A program made the translations under genes and the position numbers. Below, in pieces: positions 15,365-24,641 of a stretch of 49,252 bases of DNA. The DNA lies in the NCBI GenBank assembly GCA_014238785.1, contig JABAAL010000015.1, positions 1 through 49,252 of the forward strand, in the 5' to 3' direction. Numbering within the stretch: position 1 is the first letter of the stretch; the number at the start of each line of letters is the position of its first letter. This DNA is from Phycisphaerales bacterium (lineage in GTDB: Bacteria; Planctomycetota; Phycisphaerae; Phycisphaerales; SM1A02). The notes beneath the pieces are model-generated. The model saw only the letters and a program-made list of their open reading frames with translations. It did no database searches and was not told the DNA's origin.

Positions 15365-15381
15365 GTACCCACAATGGGTAC
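15365..15381. promoter_or_regulatory. Perfect inverted repeat in the divergent flhA-flhF / TPR gene region
   Basis: GTACCCA-CAA-TGGGTAC, 7-bp arms with a 3-nt centre, between the divergent starts at 15324 and 15435. The size and symmetry suit a dimeric regulator's operator. If the fusion gene started at its upstream TTG, the repeat would be coding. Confidence 0.35.
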
Positions 15382-15422
15382 AACCTTTTCTGATATCGGC
15401 AACTTTGATTGCTCTGCGTGAT

Positions 15423-15428
15423 TATGAT
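15423..15428 (+). promoter_or_regulatory. -10-like hexamer 6 nt before the BamD-like gene
   Basis: TATGAT is followed by GTACAT and ATG 15435. There is no Shine-Dalgarno, so a leaderless mRNA is suggested. Confidence 0.35.
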
Positions 15429-15434
15429 GTACAT

Positions 15435-16484
15435 ATGCACCGACTCTCCATCCTCATCGTTAGCGTTTTTATGAGCCAAATCGCACTTGGGCAGAATGCA
15501 TACGATCTCGATATGCAAACGGACGACTGGGTGCTCACAAATACCCCTGAGCCCGGCAGCAAAGAGGCGCAACTCGCCGCTGCTTCAAAAGAACTCGCTT
15601 TGGGACATTATCAAGAGGCTATTCGGCTCGCCGCCATTTGGATGGAACGAAATAAATACGATCCGCTCTTGGCGCAAGCGCACCTCATTCATGGAGATGC
15701 GCTATTCGCCCAAGAATACTACTACGAATCATTATTTGATTACGAAGTTGTTGCGAGGGAATATTACGGAACACTCGAAGAAATTCATGCGAATGAAAAA
15801 GAGTTAGAGATAGCCATCATGTTTGCAAATGGCATGAAGAAATTGAATTGGGGAATGCGAATTTCAGATGCAACCGACGAAGCCGAAGAATTGTTCATAA
15901 GAATTCAAGAACGTCTTCCAAACCATCACCTTGCCGAAACCGCGGCGATGGAACTTGCGGATTTATATTTCCGCACGTCTCAAATGCGTTTGGCAAACGT
16001 CATGTACCTCTTGTTTCTCGAAAACTTCCCACAAGCTTCAAAAGACAAAACGAATAAAGCGGAAGCAAAGTTAGTGTTCACTAGACTTGCCACATATAAA
16101 GGACCTTCGTTTACTGCTTCGGGACTCCTCGATGCAAGGCAGGAGCTCTCACGTCTTGAAAGGATAAATCGACCACTCGCAATTACTATTAATTCAAAAG
16201 CCCTGATTACTCGTATTGATGAATCGTTGGGACAAAAACTCCTCAAAACAGCGCAGTGGTATTTAAAAACAAACAAGCCGATTGCTTGCGAATTTACGGT
16301 GAGGCGCTTGTTACAAAAACATGGTGACACTTCCGCCGCTATTGAGGCACTCGAACACCTTGTGCCTAGTTTCATGCCTCTTCTCCCCCCAGTAGTCCTA
16401 GAAGAAGTTGCCGATTTTTACGATACCTATGAAAAAACGTTGCTCATGAGAACTCCGGTGCACAACGTCGAGGTTTCCCAATGA
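15435..16484 (+). CDS. Exported TPR protein, BamD/YbgF-like
   Basis: 349 aa with a signal peptide (MHRLSILIVSVFMSQIALGQ) and helical TPR-like repeats from about residue 45: LALGHYQEAIRLAAIWMERN, IHGDALFAQEYYYESLFDYE, MELADLYFRTSQMRLANVMY. The repeat logic, with outer-membrane delivery and position directly before an LptE-like gene, suggests a BamD-type or tol-pal-type periplasmic assembly factor. No lipobox Cys is present, unlike classical BamD. The gene ends in an ATGA overlap with lptE. The start ATG is preceded by a -10-like hexamer rather than a Shine-Dalgarno. Exact role is inferred. Confidence 0.65.
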   Translation: MHRLSILIVSVFMSQIALGQNAYDLDMQTDDWVLTNTPEPGSKEAQLAAASKELALGHYQEAIRLAAIWMERNKYDPLLAQAHLIHGDALFAQEYYYESLFDYEVVAREYYGTLEEIHANEKELEIAIMFANGMKKLNWGMRISDATDEAEELFIRIQERLPNHHLAETAAMELADLYFRTSQMRLANVMYLLFLENFPQASKDKTNKAEAKLVFTRLATYKGPSFTASGLLDARQELSRLERINRPLAITINSKALITRIDESLGQKLLKTAQWYLKTNKPIACEFTVRRLLQKHGDTSAAIEALEHLVPSFMPLLPPVVLEEVADFYDTYEKTLLMRTPVHNVEVSQ

Positions 16485-16993
16485 TTCGGTTTTCTTTTGC
16501 GATTTACCTCTGCCTTATTTGTTCTTGCAGTTCAAGTAATCCAACCCTTGGCTATTCTTCAACTTCTCTCTACCCGACACAATTCCGTAGCATCGCCGTT
16601 CCGATTTTTAAAAATACAACGATGACAAGAAACATTGAATTTATGCTTACGGATGCTGTCATCAAAGAAATTCAATCCCGAACGCCGTACCGCATTTTGG
16701 ATGAACAATATGCAGGCACTTTATTAACAGGCACAATCAAACATGTTGACTTACAGATGCTCAGCCAATCTCGTAACACGGGACTCGCAAATGAGATGCT
16801 CGTAAAAGTTGTATTAGATTTTGAATGGCTCAACTTGATGCAAGGCGATCGTATCGCTGGCCGAAACAATTTTGCCTCAAGCGCATTATTCATACCCTCC
16901 CGCCCATCATCAGAACCATTTGAAGTGGGTGAATTTTCGGTTGTGCAGCAGTTAGCCTCTGATATTGTCGATCAAATGCAAGCATCTTGGTAA
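16481..16993 (+). CDS. lptE: LptE-like outer-membrane lipoprotein
   Basis: 170 aa. The signal peptide ends in LICSC, giving a lipidated Cys. The mature region has the LptE/RlpB pattern: YPTQFRSIAVPIFKNTTMTR (the 'ytsi.vpiF.N.t' block), IEFMLTDAVIKEIQSRTPYR, then LLTGTIKHVDLQMLSQSR and a C-terminal helix. LptE plugs LptD for lipopolysaccharide insertion in the outer membrane; in planctomycetes this family is annotated as LPS-assembly lipoprotein. Translation is coupled to the upstream TPR gene. LptD is not in the window. Confidence 0.75.
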   Translation: MIRFSFAIYLCLICSCSSSNPTLGYSSTSLYPTQFRSIAVPIFKNTTMTRNIEFMLTDAVIKEIQSRTPYRILDEQYAGTLLTGTIKHVDLQMLSQSRNTGLANEMLVKVVLDFEWLNLMQGDRIAGRNNFASSALFIPSRPSSEPFEVGEFSVVQQLASDIVDQMQASW

Positions 16994-17056
16994 AACCCCT
17001 TTCTTCTTTACACTACTCACTCTCGTCCCTGATTCATACACAAATAGGTTTAAAAA

Positions 17057-19075
17057 ATGGCAAACCCAACTGGCAATCAAAACAAACCCGACCTAAACAA
17101 AACCCCTCAAAAACCAAAGTTTTCAAGAGGCATTTTAAGTTGGATGCTTATTTGCTTCGTACTCATTATGCTTTGGGGTGCAATTAATGGTAGTGGAGCG
17201 GGTCAAGAGATCGCCACGTTCGAAGATTTCTTACTCCGCGCCACATCACATCAATTTGTGGACGACACCGTCGTCATGGAAAATACAAAAGTCATCGCAA
17301 AGATCGCAGAGGGGAAAGATACACCAACTGGTGCAATTGATATTCCCGCTGGCACAGAGGTCTATTGCGAAATAGTGAGAGACGACAAGGGCCATTATTT
17401 AGAATTGCTCCGTGCTGCCTCTGTTAAAGTCCACGTAAACGAGGACAGCGGACTTTTCATGACGTTCCTCTTGAGTTGGGGACCCATGATTTTTATTCTG
17501 TTCCTTATTTTCTTCTTTATCTCTCGTTCTGCTCGTGGCGGTGGCGCTGGAGGAATGATTGGCAACTTTGGTAAGTCAAAACATAAACTTGCAAACAAAG
17601 AGACTAACAAAGTTACGTTTAACGATGTCGCAGGCGTTGAAGAAGCCAAGTCAGAAGTACACGAAGTTATTGAGTTCCTTAGAAACCCTAAAAAATTCTC
17701 GCGACTTGGCGGCCGAATCCCACGTGGCATCTTGCTTGTGGGTTCCCCGGGCTGTGGTAAAACTCTGCTTGCAAAAGCGATTGCTGGTGAAGCCGATGTG
17801 CCGTTCTTCACAATTTCAGGTTCTGATTTTGTCGAGATGTTCGTTGGTGTTGGTGCAAGCCGAGTCCGCGACTTATTCAAACAAGCAAAAGAGGCATCCC
17901 CTTGCATTATTTTCCTCGATGAGATTGACGCAGTTGGGCGTAAACGTGGCAGCGGGTTCTCAAGTGGCGGACACGATGAACGCGAACAAACACTCAATGC
18001 AATTCTTGTAGAGATGGATGGATTTGAATTAAGCGATCAAGTCATTGTTATGGCCGCAACAAACCGTGCCGATGTACTTGATCCTGCGCTTACAAGACCT
18101 GGGCGCTTTGACAGACAAGTACAAGTTCCATTACCAGATGTCGAAGGCCGAAAAGCAATTCTGGAAGTACACGCAAGGAAAATCAAACTTTCCCCAACGG
18201 TCCAATTGAGTCGAGTTGCTCGTGGAACGCCGATGTTTAGTGGGGCTGACTTGGAAGCACTGATTAATGAAGCGGCTATTATTGCAACACTTGCCGACAA
18301 AGATTTTGTTGAGCAACTAGACCTAGACGAAGCGAGGGACAAGATTCGGTGGGGCCGAGCAAGCAAGAGCCGTAAGGTAGAAAAACTCGAACGAGTTGCA
18401 ACTGCATACCACGAGGCTGGTCACGCTGTTGTGCAATTAGTGTTGTCCCACGCTGACCCTGTCCATAAAGTCACCATCATTCCCCGTGGACAATCTGGTG
18501 GTGCGACATTCAGTTTGCCTGAAAAAGATCGCTACTTTTATAACCGCAAGTTCTTGGAAGCGTCCATGCGTGTTCTCTGTGGAGGCCGAATTGCAGAACG
18601 ACGAAAAACCAATGATATTTCAAGCGGCGCTTCGATGGATATCCAAATGGCTACGAGTTACGCAAGACATATGATTTTGGACTGGGGCATGTCGGATCGA
18701 CTTGGTTTCGTCATGTACTCTCCAGACCCAAATCGCGAAGCAATATTTGCGGACAAAGATTATTCGCCAGACACCGCGAGAATTATCGACGAAGAAGTAA
18801 AACGCTTAATCGACGCTGCCTACGCTGAAACGGAACGGATTCTTGATGAACACTGGGATCAAGTTGTTGCCATTTCAGAAGCATTACTTGAGTATGAAAC
18901 GCTACAAGCGGATGAACTTGAGGCGCTCATGCGCGGCGAATCCATTACACGTTCTTCTGTTAGTGATTTACTCGATCAAGAAGCAAATACAACCACGCTC
19001 CCTGAGACAACTTCCACCGAAGAAGACGATCCAGATGCTTCAACATCGGGAGATGCAGTTCCTTCACCAGCATAA
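17057..19075 (+). CDS. ftsH: ATP-dependent zinc metalloprotease FtsH
   Basis: 672 aa, a membrane-bound AAA+ protease for quality control of membrane and short-lived proteins. TM helices are at about 26-46 and 134-156 around a short periplasmic domain. The AAA module has Walker A GSPGCGKT (229-236), Walker [10 protein letters not shown] (283-291), the pore loop [13 protein letters not shown] and [14 protein letters not shown]. The zinc site HEAGH is at 452-456. The C-terminal tail is acidic and Thr/Ser-rich. AGG lies 8 nt before the ATG. It follows the LptE-like gene by 63 bp in the same direction. Confidence 0.97.
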   Translation: MANPTGNQNKPDLNKTPQKPKFSRGILSWMLICFVLIMLWGAINGSGAGQEIATFEDFLLRATSHQFVDDTVVMENTKVIAKIAEGKDTPTGAIDIPAGTEVYCEIVRDDKGHYLELLRAASVKVHVNEDSGLFMTFLLSWGPMIFILFLIFFFISRSARGGGAGGMIGNFGKSKHKLANKETNKVTFNDVAGVEEAKSEVHEVIEFLRNPKKFSRLGGRIPRGILLVGSPGCGKTLLAKAIAGEADVPFFTISGSDFVEMFVGVGASRVRDLFKQAKEASPCIIFLDEIDAVGRKRGSGFSSGGHDEREQTLNAILVEMDGFELSDQVIVMAATNRADVLDPALTRPGRFDRQVQVPLPDVEGRKAILEVHARKIKLSPTVQLSRVARGTPMFSGADLEALINEAAIIATLADKDFVEQLDLDEARDKIRWGRASKSRKVEKLERVATAYHEAGHAVVQLVLSHADPVHKVTIIPRGQSGGATFSLPEKDRYFYNRKFLEASMRVLCGGRIAERRKTNDISSGASMDIQMATSYARHMILDWGMSDRLGFVMYSPDPNREAIFADKDYSPDTARIIDEEVKRLIDAAYAETERILDEHWDQVVAISEALLEYETLQADELEALMRGESITRSSVSDLLDQEANTTTLPETTSTEEDDPDASTSGDAVPSPA

Positions 19076-19139
19076 CTAGTTTTTCGATTGCACTACATCA
19101 GATAGAACAAACTACATTTCTACAAAACACCGCCATCCT

Positions 19140-20828
19140 TTACACGCTTGAGGACACAACGAGTTCTTTGATTTTGCTTAATGCAAAACCAAACGCTCGG
19201 GCAGGCATCAATTCTGGTGGCATTGTGAGTTCGTTGGCGTCCGTAACAACGTCAACAACTACAGGTCCATCCATTTCCAACGCGCGCTTGATTCCCGCAT
19301 CAAGATCGGCCGGGTCTTCTATTCGAATGCCCTGGCCACCCATTGCAATGCCGCACTCTGCGAAGTTTGGATTTTTCAAATCGATGCCCCAATCAGCGTA
19401 CCCCATCGATTCCATTTCCATTTTGACGAGACCAAGTTTGCTGTTATTAAAAATCACGCACTTGATTGGCAAATTGTACGTTACCGCTGTAATGAAATCA
19501 CCCATCAACATGGTAAACCCACCATCGCCACAAAGTGCAATGACTTGTCTTGATTTGTCGAGTGCTTGCGCGCCAAGTGCTTGGGGCATCGCGTTTGCCA
19601 TCGAAGCATGATTGAAGGACATTAAAAAGTCACGTGTTCCCTTCATGTGAATATGCCGAGCCATCCACACAGGCGGCTCACCAGTATCCGCAGTAAACAC
19701 TGCAGAATCTGTCGCATGCCTGCAGATAGCACGCGCTACGGCTTGTGGTCGAATGGGAGATTTGCGCCCTGAAACATCCCCCTTCTTTATCATCGTTTTT
19801 TCATACGATTCTTTTTTCTTTTGCACTTTTTTGAGATGCGAAGAATCCATTTTCTTTTCTATGAGTGGCAGCAACGACTCAATTGTTGGACGGATATGCC
19901 CAACAGCTCCAATCGCAAGGTCGCACCGACGACCGATTCTTTCTGCTGCAATATCAATTTGAATAATTTTTGCGTTGTCTGGCAAGAATTGTCTGTATGG
20001 ATAATCGGTACCGAGTAATAGGAGCGTTTCACAGTTACCCACAGCCTCTACGCCACCTGTTGTCCCGAGCAATCCGATTCCACCCGCCCAATATGGGTTG
20101 TCTTGGTTTATGACTGCCTTCCCCTTGAGAGAATGCACCACTGGCGCTTGCAATTTTTCTGCGAGTTCTAAGACTTCCTTTGTCGACCCTCGAGCACCCC
20201 AGCCAACCATGAGGGTGACGGTAGTAGATTCGTTGATTGCATTTGCAATTTCTTCTAGGTGGATCTTCGCTGGTACAACCTCCGTGTCAGAAACATAGAC
20301 ACGGTGTACGCCAGATTCTTTTATTTTTTCTGGGCCTACGTCTGAGGGTATTGATAGGTGTGCAATTCCAGAATTTGCCATAGCCGATTGTGCAGCGAGT
20401 ACACCAAGTCTAGGCATTTGGCATGCGCTCATAACGGTTTGGTTGTACTCACAAACGTCATCAAATAACCGATCGAGATTTACTTCTTGGTGGTAATTAC
20501 TTCCGATTTCGCTTCGTGGCACTTGACCAGTGATTGCAAGCATAGGCGCGTGGTCCATTTTTGCATCGTACAAACCGTTCAGCAAATGAATTGCACCCGG
20601 ACCAACTGTGCCTGCACATATTCCAAGTTTGCCAGTCAACTTTGCTTGTGCTCCTGCTGCAAACGCTGCGACTTCTTCGTGTCGTACATGCATCCATTCA
20701 AATCGATCGTCTGTACGCAAGGCATCTGCGAGTGGATTTATTGCATCACCCATCACTCCCCAGACGTGACGCTGCGCTACGGGTTGAATTGAATCAAGAA
20801 TCGATTGAAATACTGTGCCTTTTGCCAT
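19140..20828 (-). CDS. poxB: Pyruvate dehydrogenase (quinone) / pyruvate oxidase PoxB-like TPP enzyme
   Basis: 562 aa from ATG 20828, chosen because AGGAG lies upstream and the N terminus (MAKGTVFQSILDSI) is homologous from there. It has the three-domain TPP enzyme architecture: HEEVAAFAAGAQAKLTGKLG with the catalytic Glu, a central Rossmann-type domain, then SFNHASMANAMPQALGAQ and the TPP/Mg motif CGDGGFTMLMGDFITAVTYN...NNSKLGLVKMEMES. This last set is characteristic of PoxB rather than acetolactate synthase. It would decarboxylate pyruvate to acetate and CO2, feeding quinones in E. coli. The C-terminal membrane-binding segment is not obvious. It is convergent with ftsH. Confidence 0.87.
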   Translation of the reverse strand: MAKGTVFQSILDSIQPVAQRHVWGVMGDAINPLADALRTDDRFEWMHVRHEEVAAFAAGAQAKLTGKLGICAGTVGPGAIHLLNGLYDAKMDHAPMLAITGQVPRSEIGSNYHQEVNLDRLFDDVCEYNQTVMSACQMPRLGVLAAQSAMANSGIAHLSIPSDVGPEKIKESGVHRVYVSDTEVVPAKIHLEEIANAINESTTVTLMVGWGARGSTKEVLELAEKLQAPVVHSLKGKAVINQDNPYWAGGIGLLGTTGGVEAVGNCETLLLLGTDYPYRQFLPDNAKIIQIDIAAERIGRRCDLAIGAVGHIRPTIESLLPLIEKKMDSSHLKKVQKKKESYEKTMIKKGDVSGRKSPIRPQAVARAICRHATDSAVFTADTGEPPVWMARHIHMKGTRDFLMSFNHASMANAMPQALGAQALDKSRQVIALCGDGGFTMLMGDFITAVTYNLPIKCVIFNNSKLGLVKMEMESMGYADWGIDLKNPNFAECGIAMGGQGIRIEDPADLDAGIKRALEMDGPVVVDVVTDANELTMPPELMPARAFGFALSKIKELVVSSSV

Positions 20829-20872
20829 ATTGGTACAACTCCTACACGGAGATGCTACCACATGTTCGTGCC

Positions 20873-21160
20873 TTACATACCAAGTTTAACTTTTACATTA
20901 TGCAGAGAAATACCGCTTAGGGTGATTGTTTTCTTAACACTAAGGCAACCACAAGAGATATCCACCGCATTTCTATTCAACCCAAGCATTGTTGCGAGTA
21001 ATAAACAAACCGCCTTGTTCGCTTTTCCGCTTTCTGGTGGTGCCTGCACACGTATTTTTATTCGATCTTCCACGACGCCAGAAAGTTCATTTTTTGAAGC
21101 GTTTGGTATTACTTTAACGAATAGTTTTACCCCATCGGAAGCTGCTTCAACAAACGACAT
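20873..21160 (-). CDS. DUF167 (YggU-family) protein
   Basis: 95 aa. The family core is intact: VKLFVKVIPNASKNELSGVV, then IKIRVQAPPESGKANKAVCLLLATMLG and a final beta strand. Function of the family is not established; structures show a small alpha/beta fold with a conserved basic surface. The start overlaps the uvrC stop by one base (TAATG), so it is translated with uvrC. The N-terminal extension MSFVEAASDG is ordinary for the family. Confidence 0.88.
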   Translation of the reverse strand: MSFVEAASDGVKLFVKVIPNASKNELSGVVEDRIKIRVQAPPESGKANKAVCLLLATMLGLNRNAVDISCGCLSVKKTITLSGISLHNVKVKLGM

Positions 21161-22515
21161 TATTCATCTCCTAATGTTTTTTTATTTCGCAAATAATGAT
21201 GGTAATGTTGTGCGAATCTGTGCGCTTCATCGCGAATTGCTTGAACGAGTTTCAACCCTTCATTATTTCGACCGAGTTTAACAGGCGCCTCTTTTTGCAC
21301 CATATAGATAAGTTCTTCTTTTTTTGCCAAACTGATAACAAGCGGAGGTTGTTTTTCTAACTGCGCAAACGCTTCCATTGCAGCGGATAATTGCCCCTTT
21401 CCCCCATCAATGACAATTAAGTCGGGGTACATTTCATTCCCTTCCCCTGCCTGGCGAAACCTCCGTGATATTACTTCGCGCATTGCCATGTAATCGTCGT
21501 TGCGTGCTGTTTTGATTTTGTACCGCCGATACCCTTCTTTATGTGGACGCCCATCGACAAAACTCACTTTAGCTGCGACTGTTTCGCCGCCTTGCAAATG
21601 TGCAATGTCAAAAGCTTCGACAAACCGAAGCTCATGAGAAATATCAAGTGCTTTTTGCAACGCTCGAACACCCTCCGCAGGGTTTTGTGCAAATACTGTC
21701 ACTTCCGATTGCCACTCGACATCGCCTGAAGCGCGATCATCGAGTTTGAGTAACGCTTCAATTTGATCCCGAATTCCTGCTGCTTCTTCGTATTCTTTAT
21801 TGTTCGACGCGATATCCATCCGAGAGCGAAGCTCTCGAATCATCACACTCCGCTTTGATGTTAAAAAGCGAAGAAAACTATCTATACCCTCTTTGTACAT
21901 TTCTTTCGTAATCTTGTTAGCGCACGGAGCCGTACATCTATTAATTGCATGCAGCAAACAGGGTCGAAAAAAAGTATTAGTAGGATTATTTTCTTGAATA
22001 TCAAGATGGCAAGTCCGAAACTTAAACACTGCTTGCAACATATGGATTGACCTATGTAAAGCTCCTGTTGAGGTAAACGGACCAAATAGTTTTGCACCCT
22101 TAAACTCGATATCGGAAGGCGTGCGGGTAATAAAAATCCCCGGATAATCATCTTTCATCGTGACCGCTAGATAGGGATATGTTTTACCGTCTAATTGCAG
22201 CGTGTTGTACTTTGGTCTGTGGTCTTTAATGAGTCGGGCTTCAAGTAAAAGTGCCTCCCACTGCGTTTCACAATCAATCGTGTCAATATGATCAATTTCT
22301 TGCAGCATCCCCTGCTTCCAAGGCCCAACATCCACAGAGGCGAGAAAGTATGAGCCAACTCGTTTTTGAAGGGAATTTGCCTTACCTATATATAATAATT
22401 CATCGTTTTTTCGCCGCATGAGATATACACCCGGTAAATCAGGTAGGTTTTTTGCGTACGCAGCAAGGATTTTTCGCTGATTTACCCATTTAGATGCAAT
22501 ATTTTCGTCTGCCAT
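21160..22515 (-). CDS. uvrC: Short excinuclease ABC subunit C (UvrC) without the HhH domain
   Basis: 451 aa from ATG 22515. The GIY-YIG nuclease domain is present as LPGVYLMRRKNDELLYIGKA. A Cys cluster region (CLLHAINRCTAPCANKI) and a UVR helix pair (IASNNKEYEEAAGIRDQIEAL) follow. The RNase H-like 5'-nuclease domain has FDIAHLQGGETVAAKVSFVDG, YRRYKI and DLIVIDGGKGQLSAA. The protein stops soon after LVQAIRDEAHRFAQHYHHYLRNKK, where E. coli-type UvrC (about 610 aa) continues into tandem helix-hairpin-helix motifs. Both catalytic domains therefore remain but the C-terminal DNA-binding domain is absent. DUF167 follows in the same operon. Confidence 0.92.
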   Translation of the reverse strand: MADENIASKWVNQRKILAAYAKNLPDLPGVYLMRRKNDELLYIGKANSLQKRVGSYFLASVDVGPWKQGMLQEIDHIDTIDCETQWEALLLEARLIKDHRPKYNTLQLDGKTYPYLAVTMKDDYPGIFITRTPSDIEFKGAKLFGPFTSTGALHRSIHMLQAVFKFRTCHLDIQENNPTNTFFRPCLLHAINRCTAPCANKITKEMYKEGIDSFLRFLTSKRSVMIRELRSRMDIASNNKEYEEAAGIRDQIEALLKLDDRASGDVEWQSEVTVFAQNPAEGVRALQKALDISHELRFVEAFDIAHLQGGETVAAKVSFVDGRPHKEGYRRYKIKTARNDDYMAMREVISRRFRQAGEGNEMYPDLIVIDGGKGQLSAAMEAFAQLEKQPPLVISLAKKEELIYMVQKEAPVKLGRNNEGLKLVQAIRDEAHRFAQHYHHYLRNKKTLGDE

Positions 22516-22638
22516 ACGCTCTCTTATTCTACCAACGGTAATATAGATATATTCCTTTGCTTTACGTCCTTGAACTGAGTACAATACATGACTCAACTCG
22601 ATTTACCCCCCTTTAGACCCTTTTTGGAGAATATGACA

Positions 22639-23019
22639 ATGAAACAACTACTCACACTCACCCTTGTAGCCGTACTCGGTTTCGCAGTAATTGGCTGCAA
22701 CAAAACTGAAAAAGTAAACGCTAGCGCTACCGCTGCAACACAATGCAATACAAGTAACTGCGATCCAGCAAACTGTGACATGGCTGCTTGTGCTGCGAAA
22801 AAAGCAAATTGCTCTCTCGCTGGTACATCAGAATGCCCAATGGCTGCGGCTAAAGCTGCAAAAGCGAAACCTGCTGCTGCAGGAACAAGCGCATGCTGTG
22901 CAAGCAAAGGTAAAGCAAAACCAGCTGCTGCAGGCGATGCTTCAGGATGTAGCAAAATGAAACTGATTAAAGGCTGCGACAAAACGGGCTCCACTGGTTG
23001 CCCAATGTCCGGCAAGTAA
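22639..23019 (+). CDS. Small Cys-rich lipoprotein
   Basis: 126 aa. The start is ATG 22639, 8 nt after GGAGA; ATG 22633 is only 2 nt from it. The signal peptide MKQLLTLTLVAVLGFAVIGC ends in a lipobox, so the mature protein begins at Cys20. The mature 107 residues contain 12 Cys including the lipidated one, in short spacings (QCNTSNCDPANCDMAACAAK), two CPM tripeptides (ECPM, GCPM), a CC pair, and a repeated KAKPAAAG linker. This suggests metal or redox binding at the cell surface or periplasm, but no named domain is recognised. It is monocistronic with its own terminator. Confidence 0.85.
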   Translation: MKQLLTLTLVAVLGFAVIGCNKTEKVNASATAATQCNTSNCDPANCDMAACAAKKANCSLAGTSECPMAAAKAAKAKPAAAGTSACCASKGKAKPAAAGDASGCSKMKLIKGCDKTGSTGCPMSGK

Positions 23020-23043
23020 TTCTCAACAAAGACCAAATAGAAC

Positions 23044-23080
23044 GCCCCGCTCCTGTGTATAACAAGGGCGGGGCTTTTTT
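23044..23080 (+). terminator. Intrinsic terminator of the Cys-rich lipoprotein gene
   Basis: GCCCCGC (23044-23050) pairs with GCGGGGC (23068-23074), 17-nt loop, followed by six T. It starts 25 bp after the stop. Confidence 0.88.
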
Positions 23081-23139
23081 ATTTACGCACAATGCTTTTT
23101 GGGTCAGAGCCCAAAAGCACTGACCCTCAATGCAGATGG

Positions 23140-23145
23140 TAAAAT
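23140..23145 (+). promoter_or_regulatory. -10-like hexamer 6 nt before pyrC
   Basis: TAAAAT, spacer GCAACC, then ATG 23152; no Shine-Dalgarno. A 7-bp stem GGGTCAG/CTGACCC (23101-23107 with 23120-23126) sits just upstream. Confidence 0.4.
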
Positions 23146-23151
23146 GCAACC

Positions 23152-24471
23152 ATGACGACTACCTTACTGCGCGGTGGCAGAATTATCGATGCCGCTCAAT
23201 CGATAGATGAAACAGGGGATGTCCTTGTTCGCGATGGAGTCATTGCACAGATATCTACAACGGCCATTGGCGAACATAATTGTGAGATCATTGATTGCCA
23301 AGGGTGCATTATCTCTCCAGGTCTCATTGATATTCACGTGCACTTTCGTGAACCAAGTACTGGAAAACATGAAGAAACCACGGCGTCTGGCATTGCCTCC
23401 GCAGTAGCAGGTGGTTTTACAACTGTGTGCACCATGCCAAATACCACCCCAGCCATCGACACCCCCGAGATGGTTCAAACTGCTATTGAAATTTCTCAAC
23501 GGCTCAACCGATGCAATGTGTTTCCCACTGCGTGCGCTACTCTTGGACGGCGCGGCGAAACCCTTACGCCGATTCAAGCAATGGTTTCTGCTGGTGCAAT
23601 CGCAATTACAGACGACGGCGATGTTGTTGAAGACGATGCAATGATGTCAGCGGTTCTCAAAGAATGCGCAGCGAACAATGTACCGTTCATGCAACATTGC
23701 CAAGATCCAAAAACAACAATCGGTGGCGTTATGAACGAAGGCGAAGTACAACGTATACTCGGCTACGGACCGTGGCCACGATCTGCTGAAGAATCAATCA
23801 TTGCACGCGATATACGACTGAATGAGTCCATCGGCGCAAAGTGGCACGCACAACATTTGAGTAGTGGCGGCAGCGTTGATTTGATTCGTAAAGCAAAGGC
23901 CGCCAACCAGCTTATTTCAGGGGAAGCATCTCCGCACCATCTTCTCCTAACTGATGAAGCCTGCCGTGACCTTGGGACCATGGCAAAGATGAATCCCCCA
24001 CTTCGTGAACAACGCGACATCGATCTCATTAAAGAGGGCATTGCAGATGGCACGATTGAAATCCTTGCCACTGACCATGCTCCTCACCCCATGCATACCA
24101 AAGAGAAAACCTTTTCCGAGGCATCTTTTGGTATCGTCGGCTTGGATTGCGCCCTCGCCCTTTACGCCAAAGCACTTATTGACGATGGCGTACTCGATTG
24201 GCCCAAGATGCTTCTTATGATGACAAGCAATCCTGCATCCCTCATCAACCGACCAGAATTAGGTGTCTTAGCATTGGGAAACCAGGCTGATATCACGATT
24301 ATTGATCCAAATTTCGATTGGATAATCGATACCAGAACCTTTGCCTCAACAGCACGAAATTGCCCTTTTGACGGCTGGAAGGTCAAAGGAAAGGCAATTG
24401 CGACCATGTATGGCGGAAACCTCGCATATCAGGCACTTGGCGATCGGCAAAACCGTTGCAACACCACCTGA
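23152..24471 (+). CDS. pyrC: Dihydroorotase (class I)
   Basis: 439 aa, typical of multifunctional-type or class I dihydroorotases. It catalyses the third step of pyrimidine synthesis, cyclising carbamoyl aspartate to dihydroorotate. Metal-site motifs are DIHVHFREPSTGKHEETTAS (HxH near residue 62), the FMQHCQDP and WHAQHLSS His positions, and LATDHAPHPMHTKEKTF with the catalytic Asp. ASFGIVGLDCALAL follows as usual. The gene stands alone between a terminator and the rpsB leader, and its transcript may be leaderless. Confidence 0.95.
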   Translation: MTTTLLRGGRIIDAAQSIDETGDVLVRDGVIAQISTTAIGEHNCEIIDCQGCIISPGLIDIHVHFREPSTGKHEETTASGIASAVAGGFTTVCTMPNTTPAIDTPEMVQTAIEISQRLNRCNVFPTACATLGRRGETLTPIQAMVSAGAIAITDDGDVVEDDAMMSAVLKECAANNVPFMQHCQDPKTTIGGVMNEGEVQRILGYGPWPRSAEESIIARDIRLNESIGAKWHAQHLSSGGSVDLIRKAKAANQLISGEASPHHLLLTDEACRDLGTMAKMNPPLREQRDIDLIKEGIADGTIEILATDHAPHPMHTKEKTFSEASFGIVGLDCALALYAKALIDDGVLDWPKMLLMMTSNPASLINRPELGVLALGNQADITIIDPNFDWIIDTRTFASTARNCPFDGWKVKGKAIATMYGGNLAYQALGDRQNRCNTT

Positions 24472-24641
24472 ATTAGTATAAAATTGCACGTTCAGCTCTT
24501 TTTTTGAGCAACTACTGCAGGCGAGGTGGGCTCGCTGCAGGTAGTAACTTCAACCGTAACCACACTCGGTTACAAACATGAAGCGCCCTTGTGCAGATGT
24601 CGCCCACGCATCTTGCCGGTGTCGCTGCAAAGGAACGATTC
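24456..24641 (+). promoter_or_regulatory. rpsB promoter and structured leader
   Basis: A weak promoter pair TTGCAA (24456-24461) and TATAAA (24477-24482), 15-bp spacing, overlaps the pyrC end. Downstream, an imperfect stem of about 12 bp formed by CTACTGCAGGCGAG and CTCGCTGCAGGTAG surrounds GTGGG, in the untranslated leader of rpsB. In other bacteria S2 represses its own mRNA through the rpsB leader, so an autoregulatory structure is plausible here. AAAGGA lies about 7 nt before the rpsB ATG. Confidence 0.35.

Noticed and set aside
15393..15400. GCCGATAT on the minus strand upstream of the FlhA-FlhF gene, like a sigma-28 -10 element
   Set aside because: No TAAA-type -35 box at the required spacing of about 15 nt; the TCAAAGTT next to it has no spacing at all.
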